This document shows, piece after piece, positions 60,051 to 64,000 of a stretch of 64,000 bases of DNA. The DNA is taken from contig NC_081406.1 of assembly GCF_030272615.1 (NCBI RefSeq), forward strand, positions 118,519,847 through 118,583,846, read 5' to 3'. Within the stretch, counting starts at the first letter, position 1, and each line of letters begins with the position of its first letter. Made by a program: the position numbers and the translations under genes. The stretch comes from Cryptomeria japonica. Its lineage: Eukaryota; Streptophyta; Pinopsida; Cupressales; Cupressaceae. A model generated the notes under the pieces. The model was not told the origin of the DNA, ran no database searches, and saw nothing but the letters and a program-made list of their open reading frames with translations.

Positions 60051-60900
60051 ATGGTATTTCCAGCCTCTACAATTCTCACGCCTTATAATTATTTTGATTG
60101 GAAGCTTAAGATTCTTCTTCAACTCAAAAGTAGGGGCTTGTCTCAGATTTTAATGGCAATAGAGGTTGAACCTAATTCTGGAGTTGAAATATTCAAATAT
60201 TTCAATCAGATGGATGAGGATTATTGTGTCATTTTCTTATCCATTTCTCTAGAGTTATTGTTTCATGTTGAAGCACGCACAATGCCAAACATGGTTTGGA
60301 CTACATTGGAGACTCTTTTTGCAAAATAAGATGAGATGCGAGGTCACATCTTGGAGAATGAGCTCAACTTATTAGATCCAAAGAGTTTTGATAATATTCA
60401 AGACTTTTTCACAAAGTTCAAAGCATTGTTACTTCAGCTGAAAGGTTGTGGAATTGATAAAGCCAAAGAAGAAGAAAAGTTAATTCTTGCAATTTTGTCA
60501 AATTTGGGTCCAAAATATGATATCTTTGTATCTTCTTTTCACACAATCAAGTTTACAACTGGAGCAACTTGGAAGATTCCCACACTCAATGCTTTTATTA
60601 AGTCTTTGATACATGAGCTGAATAAGCACATAAAGATGGGTACCTTGAAAAACTCGAAAGCTCATGCACTTGTTGTGCATGCAAGTGGGAAGAACAATTC
60701 AAAATCCAATCAGCAATCCAAAGGCAAAGGGAAGAAGCATCTTGATCTAAAAAGGGAGCTAATTTCAAACCTCCAGATGAATCTTTGAGTTCAAAGGAAA
60801 AGAAGGACAAAAAGGGCAAATTAGAGTGTAGCTATTGAAACCATGGTTACCATCCATAATCATTATGCATGAAGAAGATCGTTGATCTCATGGCGTAGAT
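60051..60900 (+). pseudogene. copia gag
   Basis: STILTPYNYFDWKLKILLQL is the copia Gag N-terminus; NELNLLDPKSFDNIQDFFTKFKALL, the LILAILSNLGPKYDIFVSSF motif and a basic tail follow. One stop at 60327, and a frameshift near 60780. The zinc knuckle near 60829-60870 is ruined: two of its codons are stops (C-S-Y-stop-N-H-G-Y-H-P-stop). Confidence 0.85.
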
Positions 60901-60982
60901 TATTTAGGAGAATAATATTGGTAACTTTATTCCAAAAAGTGTCAGGAAGCAGGAAGAAAAAGAACCAAAAACAAGAGGTAAT

Positions 60983-61375
60983 GTGCATTCATTAGTTGCT
61001 ATTCATTCTTCTCCAGATGAATGGACCATCGATTTTGGAGTTTCACACCACATGGATACCATAATAGATGCTCTTTCATCCTTAAAACCATATGAAGGTC
61101 CTCCTATTCTCATGAGAGATAATTCTCCAGTAGAGGTAATTGGACAAGGATGTGTAGAGATTGGTATTGGTAGTTTTGAGGATGTTCTTCACATTCCAAA
61201 GCTTTTTGTCAATCTTCTCTCTATATACCAAATGACACATATTGTCCCTAGGAGAGTTGAATTCACCCTAGATTCAGTGAGCATATTTGACATGCAAGAC
61301 AACTCCCTAATTGTTATTGGTAAGGAGACCATCAATCTCACCTATATACTTTTTTCTAAATTTGCTGCAAAATAA
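60983..61375 (+). pseudogene. copia protease
   Basis: W-T-I-D-F-G-V-S-H-H-M is the active site (DSGASHHM expected), near 61022-61055. Then VIGQGCVEIGIGSFEDVLHIPKL and VNLLSIYQMT, the usual continuation. Open for 130 codons to 61373. Confidence 0.88.
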
Positions 61376-61444
61376 GATTATGCTTTACTTCGAGTACATT
61401 TAAATGAGGAAAGTAGAATTAGGCATGAAAGATATGGTCATTTA

Positions 61445-61579
61445 TGTTGAGACATGCACCATCCAAGGATTGAACCTAGGACCTTCCATACATTGCTGAA
61501 GTGCTCTACCACTAAGCTAGTGGCCCCTCTTGGACCAATCCATCGTCGGTCTGGGTGTGGCTCATTTCCAATAGCAACA
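61445..61579 (-). repeat. Left LTR of the miniature element, 135 bp, reverse orientation
   Basis: On the - strand TGTTGCTATTGGAAATGAG ... CATGTCTCAACA, the same length as the right LTR. Its tRNA-like part (about 61457-61528) has A box TAGCTTAGTGG and the B box closest to consensus of the three copies (GGTTCAATCC). Confidence 0.93.
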
Positions 61580-61597
61580 CCCCCCTTAAGCCAAAGC

Positions 61598-61706
61598 CGA
61601 AACGATGATGGACTGGTCTAAGAGGGGCCAATAGCTCAGCGGTAGAGCACTCTAGCAGCATATGGAAGGTCCTAGATTTGAGTCCTAGTTGGTCTATGTC
61701 TCAACA
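61598..61706 (+). repeat. Internal LTR of the miniature element, 5'-truncated
   Basis: From GAAACGATGATGGACTGG to CATGTCTCAACA; the first about 28 bases of the LTR are missing. It is directly followed by the PBS, so it corresponds to the original 5' LTR. Confidence 0.88.
61625..61695 (+). other. tRNA-like sequence in the LTR (A box, B box, near-cloverleaf)
   Basis: Acceptor GGGCCAA (61625-61631) pairs over 7 bp, two of them G-U, with TTGGTCT (61689-61695). D arm GCTC-AGCGGTA-GAGC at 61634-61648 is perfect. T arm CTAGA-TTTGAGT-CCTAG at 61672-61688 has one mismatch here and none in the right LTR. The anticodon arm is poorly formed and no anticodon can be assigned. A box TAGCTCAGCGG at 61632-61642, B box GATTTGAGTCC at 61675-61685. 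It could serve as an internal RNA polymerase III promoter; it is not a usable tRNA gene. Confidence 0.85.
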
Positions 61707-61719
61707 TGGTATCAGAGCC
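61707..61719 (+). other. Primer binding site, perfect initiator tRNA-Met type
   Basis: TGGTATCAGAGCC starts at the base after the LTR CA end. Confidence 0.95.
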
Positions 61720-61770
61720 AGGTCTAGGCTAGGAGCCCCAAACACACAAGAGGTGTGGCTTAAGGGGGGT

Positions 61771-61905
61771 TGTTGGTGTTGGAAATAAGTCACACTCAAA
61801 CCGATGATTGACTAGTCCAAGAGGGGTCAGTAGCTTAGTGGTAGAGAACCCAAACAACGTATGGAAGGTCCTAGGTTTGAGTCCTAGTTAGTCCATGTCT
61901 CAACA
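61771..61905 (+). repeat. Right LTR of the miniature element, 135 bp
   Basis: TGTTGGTGTTGGAAATAAG ... CATGTCTCAACA, with tRNA-like part at about 61824-61895 (A box TAGCTTAGTGG, B box GGTTTGAGTCC, perfect T arm CTAGG-TTTGAGT-CCTAG). Preceded by a run of six G. Confidence 0.93.
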
Positions 61906-62880
61906 ATTTAAATTTTAGATACATGAAACACCTTAGTAAATAGGGGATGGTAAAAGGTCTTCTTGCCATTGAATTTTCTGATGGAGTTTGTGAAGGTTGT
62001 GCTCTTGGAAAGCATCCTCAAGGTATTTTTTTTAAAGGGAATGTATGGAGAGCTTCTTCTCCTTTAGTGATTGTTCATAGTGATCTTTTGGGTCCATTTT
62101 CAAAACCTTCCATTAGAAAATCTAAATATGTACTTACATTAATTGATGATTGCACATGATACACATGGGTGTATTTTCTCACATTCAAGTCTAATGTTTT
62201 TGAGAATCTCAAGATTTTCAAAGCCTATGAAGAGAAGTAACTTGGGAAAATGATCAAGATCCTCTGCATAGATAATTGGGGGAAGTATGTCAACAATGAT
62301 GTTCAAAATCTTTGTGATGAAGTTGGAATACAATTGTAGAACACAGTTCCTTATACTTCGCAATAGAATGAGGTAGCTAAGAGGAAGAATCAAACCTTGA
62401 AAGAGATGGCTAGCTACATGTTAAATGCAAGATCTCTTCCTTCCAAATTGTGCATTGAAGCAATCAACTGTGCTTCATACATAGAAAATAGATCTCCTCA
62501 CAAATCTATTACAATAATAACACCTTTTGAAGCTTGGAGTGGCATGAAACCAGAAATTACCCATTTTCGCATCTTTGGATCATGTGCATGCGGCCGCATT
62601 CCTACAAAAAAGAGGAAGGCTTTGGAGTGTCAAAGAAAAAAATGAATCTTTATTGGATATCTAGATGGTGTCAAGGGATATAGGTTGTTAGATCTCTTAA
62701 CTGAAATAGTCTTTATTGAGAGGAGCGTCTACTTTGATGAAAGTTTCTCTCATGCATCTTAGGAGCACCATGCTACCACTTTTGTGCTACCTTCTCTCAC
62801 AAACCTCAAAGATGATACATGGAATAATTCAAGAAGAACTCGTGAACTGGTATTTCAAGAATAACATAGCATTTTTAGGT

Positions 62881-63320
62881 TTGAAAGCTTTCCGGTGATT
62901 AAGGTGCATTGAATTATGGTTTTGTTAATTGAGATGACTCAGATACATCATGTTATTATCATTTAGGTGATCTTCATTTATCCTTTTGGATCTGGTCAAG
63001 ATGACATATATCTACATGTTACACTCTCAAGTCAAGATGATGTATAACCTATTTTTGTGGTTACCAGTATATAAATTTGGTGTGGGTGATCTTTTTGGTG
63101 TATGATGTGATTGTATGCGAGAAAGAGGTGATCAAGAATCCATTTTGGTGCAGTTTCACCTACGCATTCTTGATATGGTATCTGACTGAGACAATGTATA
63201 GGATAGAACAAAGCAGAACAAAGAAGGTACTCCAGTCAGTTAATTTGTGCCCAACCAAAACTCATCCAAGCACTATAGATTCTATTTCAGAGTTTATACA
63301 TTGTAACTAATCATTGTAAT
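62881..63320. other. No gene seen between the copia fragment and the LTR
   Basis: A PBS-like ATTTTGGTGCAGTTTCACC occurs at about 63142-63160, similar in its first eight bases to those near 41380 and 14226. The short frames have no motif. Confidence 0.45.
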
Positions 63321-64000
63321 TGTAGACACCTAAAATTGTCATGTCTAATTAAATAAATATTTTATTTATTTAATTATCTAAGCCTAATTCTTCTATTAAT
63401 TGAATAAATCTTTATTTATTTAATTAATTCATTTATCCACTTCTAGCCTTATTTCTTATTTAAATAAATACATTTATTTATTTAAATTATCCTTATCCTA
63501 AATTAAATAAATATCTTATTTATTTAATTAATCCCAATTCTGCTATTAATTAAATAAATATTTATTTATTTCATTAATTCATTAACCTTTTCTACCTATG
63601 ACACATGTCATTCATCTCTTAATTCCTACACTACCTACCCTCTTATTATTTTCTTATTTTCTTTACCTACCCTCTAATCATGGCCGACCTCTTTTACACC
63701 TCTCAATCTTATCCCTCCATTTCATATAGTGTCTTCTATATAAGGAGATGCTTCCTTCATTATCAACCCTAATCAATCTATGCTGACTAACTCACTATGC
63801 ATTCAGCCCCAACTACGCTTTCAAAGTTGCATATGCAAGCAAGCCTACTTGCAAACCACATTTTCGTTCTTTGTTGAGCTCTTGTGCACATATAAAATCT
63901 GAGAGCAAATATATCAAGCAAGATCAATGGAGATAGGAAGAATGGAGATTAAAACCCCGTTGGACATGTGATGGTATAATCTTTGTGATTTCAATTGATT
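63321..64000 (+). repeat. LTR of a further element, cut by the window end
   Basis: Starts TGTAGACACCTAAAATTGTC. No polypurine tract precedes it, so it is a 5' or solo LTR if on the + strand. TATA-like TATATAAGGAG at about 63737 marks a probable U3/R border. Related to 46448-47420. Confidence 0.7.
63346..63580. repeat. Five AT palindromes in a row inside the LTR
   Basis: Near-palindromes of the type TTAAATAAATATTTATTTAA start at about 63346, 63395, 63458, 63501 and 63546, spaced by 43-63 bases and separated by TC-rich spacers. Each can form a stem of 12-15 A-T pairs. Confidence 0.85.

Larger units (their letters stand above)
61445..61905 (+). mobile_element. Miniature LTR retrotransposon with tRNA-like LTRs, termini inverted (Helenus-like TRIM)
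   Basis: Layout: LTR in - orientation (61445-61579), PPT (61580-61592, - strand GGCTTAAGGGGG), a + LTR lacking its first about 28 bases (61598-61706), PBS (61707-61719), 51-bp interior, PPT GGCTTAAGGGGGG (61758-61769), complete + LTR (61771-61905). A perfect 5-bp duplication ATTTA flanks the whole (61440-61444 and 61906-61910), so it entered as one unit. Removing it restores the copia frame. No protein is encoded; proteins would come from an autonomous element. Known comparison: Cassandra TRIMs carry 5S rRNA; a TRIM group called Helenus is reported, to my memory, to carry tRNA-like LTRs with 5-bp duplications in plants. Confidence 0.93.
59649..62880 (+). mobile_element. Truncated Ty1/copia element (LTR, gag, protease, integrase)
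   Basis: A 5' LTR of about 324 bp, a PBS, gag, protease and integrase follow in copia order, with the frame ending just before RT near 62880. RT, RNase H and the 3' LTR are missing. Inserted in the third LRK10L 5'-flank copy, and itself the host of a miniature LTR element at 61445-61905. Confidence 0.88.
61376..62880 (+). pseudogene. copia integrase, interrupted at 61445-61905
   Basis: R-H-E-R-Y-G-H-L ends at the insert and N-F-R-Y-M-K-H-L continues after it in the same frame. Then CEGCALGKHPQG, HSDLLGPF (catalytic Asp), LTLIDDCT, the damaged second Asp segment IDNWGKY, NEVAKRKNQTLKEMA (the Glu of the triad replaced: E-V-A-K-R for VAER), YIENRSPHKSI, TPFEAWSGMKPEITHFRIFGSCA and YRLLDLLTE. 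Stops near 61959, 62157, 62240, 62337, 62364 and 62643. Confidence 0.88.

Noticed and set aside
61625-61695. A functional tRNA gene
   Set aside because: Sits inside an LTR, occurs three times within 461 bp, has no good anticodon stem and no assignable anticodon; it is part of a mobile element.
61445-61905. A foldback or Mutator-like DNA transposon because of the inverted ends
   Set aside because: The ends are LTRs with U5 termini and the interior has PBS and PPT; the 5-bp duplication fits retroviral-type integrase.
61441-61910. A tRNA-derived SINE cluster
   Set aside because: SINEs lack a PBS, a polypurine tract and TG...CA ends with 5-bp duplications; all of these are present, so an LTR-type element fits better.
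1-64000. CRISPR arrays, bacterial operons, rRNA genes or integrated virus genomes
   Set aside because: No regular direct repeats with unique spacers, no bacterial gene organisation, no rRNA signatures and no capsid or envelope-type viral genes were seen; content is plant nuclear.

Overview
The window looks like nuclear DNA from a large plant genome, most likely a gymnosperm (conifer). This is inferred from the AT-rich sequence, the deep nesting of LTR retrotransposons and L1-type LINEs, an Lr10-type (LRK10L) receptor-kinase family, and an LTR opening TGTAGACACC of a type I associate with conifers. No bacterial, organellar or viral region was seen. No clearly intact host gene is present; almost every long frame belongs to a decayed mobile element.

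Layout. 1-13199: a Ty3/gypsy chromovirus on the + strand, missing its 5' end, with a 3.86-kb 3' LTR, split at 2066-7254 by a second Ty3/gypsy element on the - strand. 13200-15270: no clear gene. 15275-33900: first copy of a segmental duplication built around a - strand LRK10L pseudogene (16699-23974). A Ty1/copia element (18675-23757, perfect ATCTA duplication) sits in its first exon and an L1-type LINE (24496-32212) sits in its 5' flank. 34400-38045: a 118-bp tandem repeat, RT remnants of a gypsy element (+) and a LINE (-), and a 1.8-kb non-autonomous LTR element with TACTA duplications. 38310-39260: a second, shorter LRK10L pseudogene. 41330-47420: a decayed LTR element carrying a recent 756-bp duplication and a proline-rich frame of unknown identity. 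47420-50219: a LINE 5' fragment (-) split by a solo LTR. 50220-51600: second copy of the LRK10L 5' flank. 52900-55740: a promoter-like site, a 1.5-kb-spaced inverted repeat and possible exon remnants of an unknown gene. 56140-56930: the 3' and 5' flanks of an LRK10L unit joined with no gene between them. 57000-59645: AT-rich, with about ten degenerate copies of a short motif and a third copy of the 5' flank. 59649-62880: a truncated copia element. 63321-64000: start of an LTR with a row of AT palindromes.

The most unusual object is at 61445-61905, inside the copia integrase frame. It is a 461-bp miniature LTR retrotransposon flanked by perfect ATTTA duplications. Each 135-bp LTR contains a tRNA-like sequence with A- and B-box motifs. 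It has a 13-nt primer binding site complementary to initiator tRNA-Met and a G-run polypurine tract. Its two terminal LTRs are in inverted orientation, so both outer ends are U5 ends. Removing the insert and one ATTTA restores the copia frame exactly.

How the parts relate: three tandem-type LRK10L units appear to have arisen by segmental duplication and then decayed independently, one by insertion plus deletion, one by loss of its N-lobe, one by complete loss of the gene. Flank comparison between units gives near-empty sites that date and delimit the later insertions.
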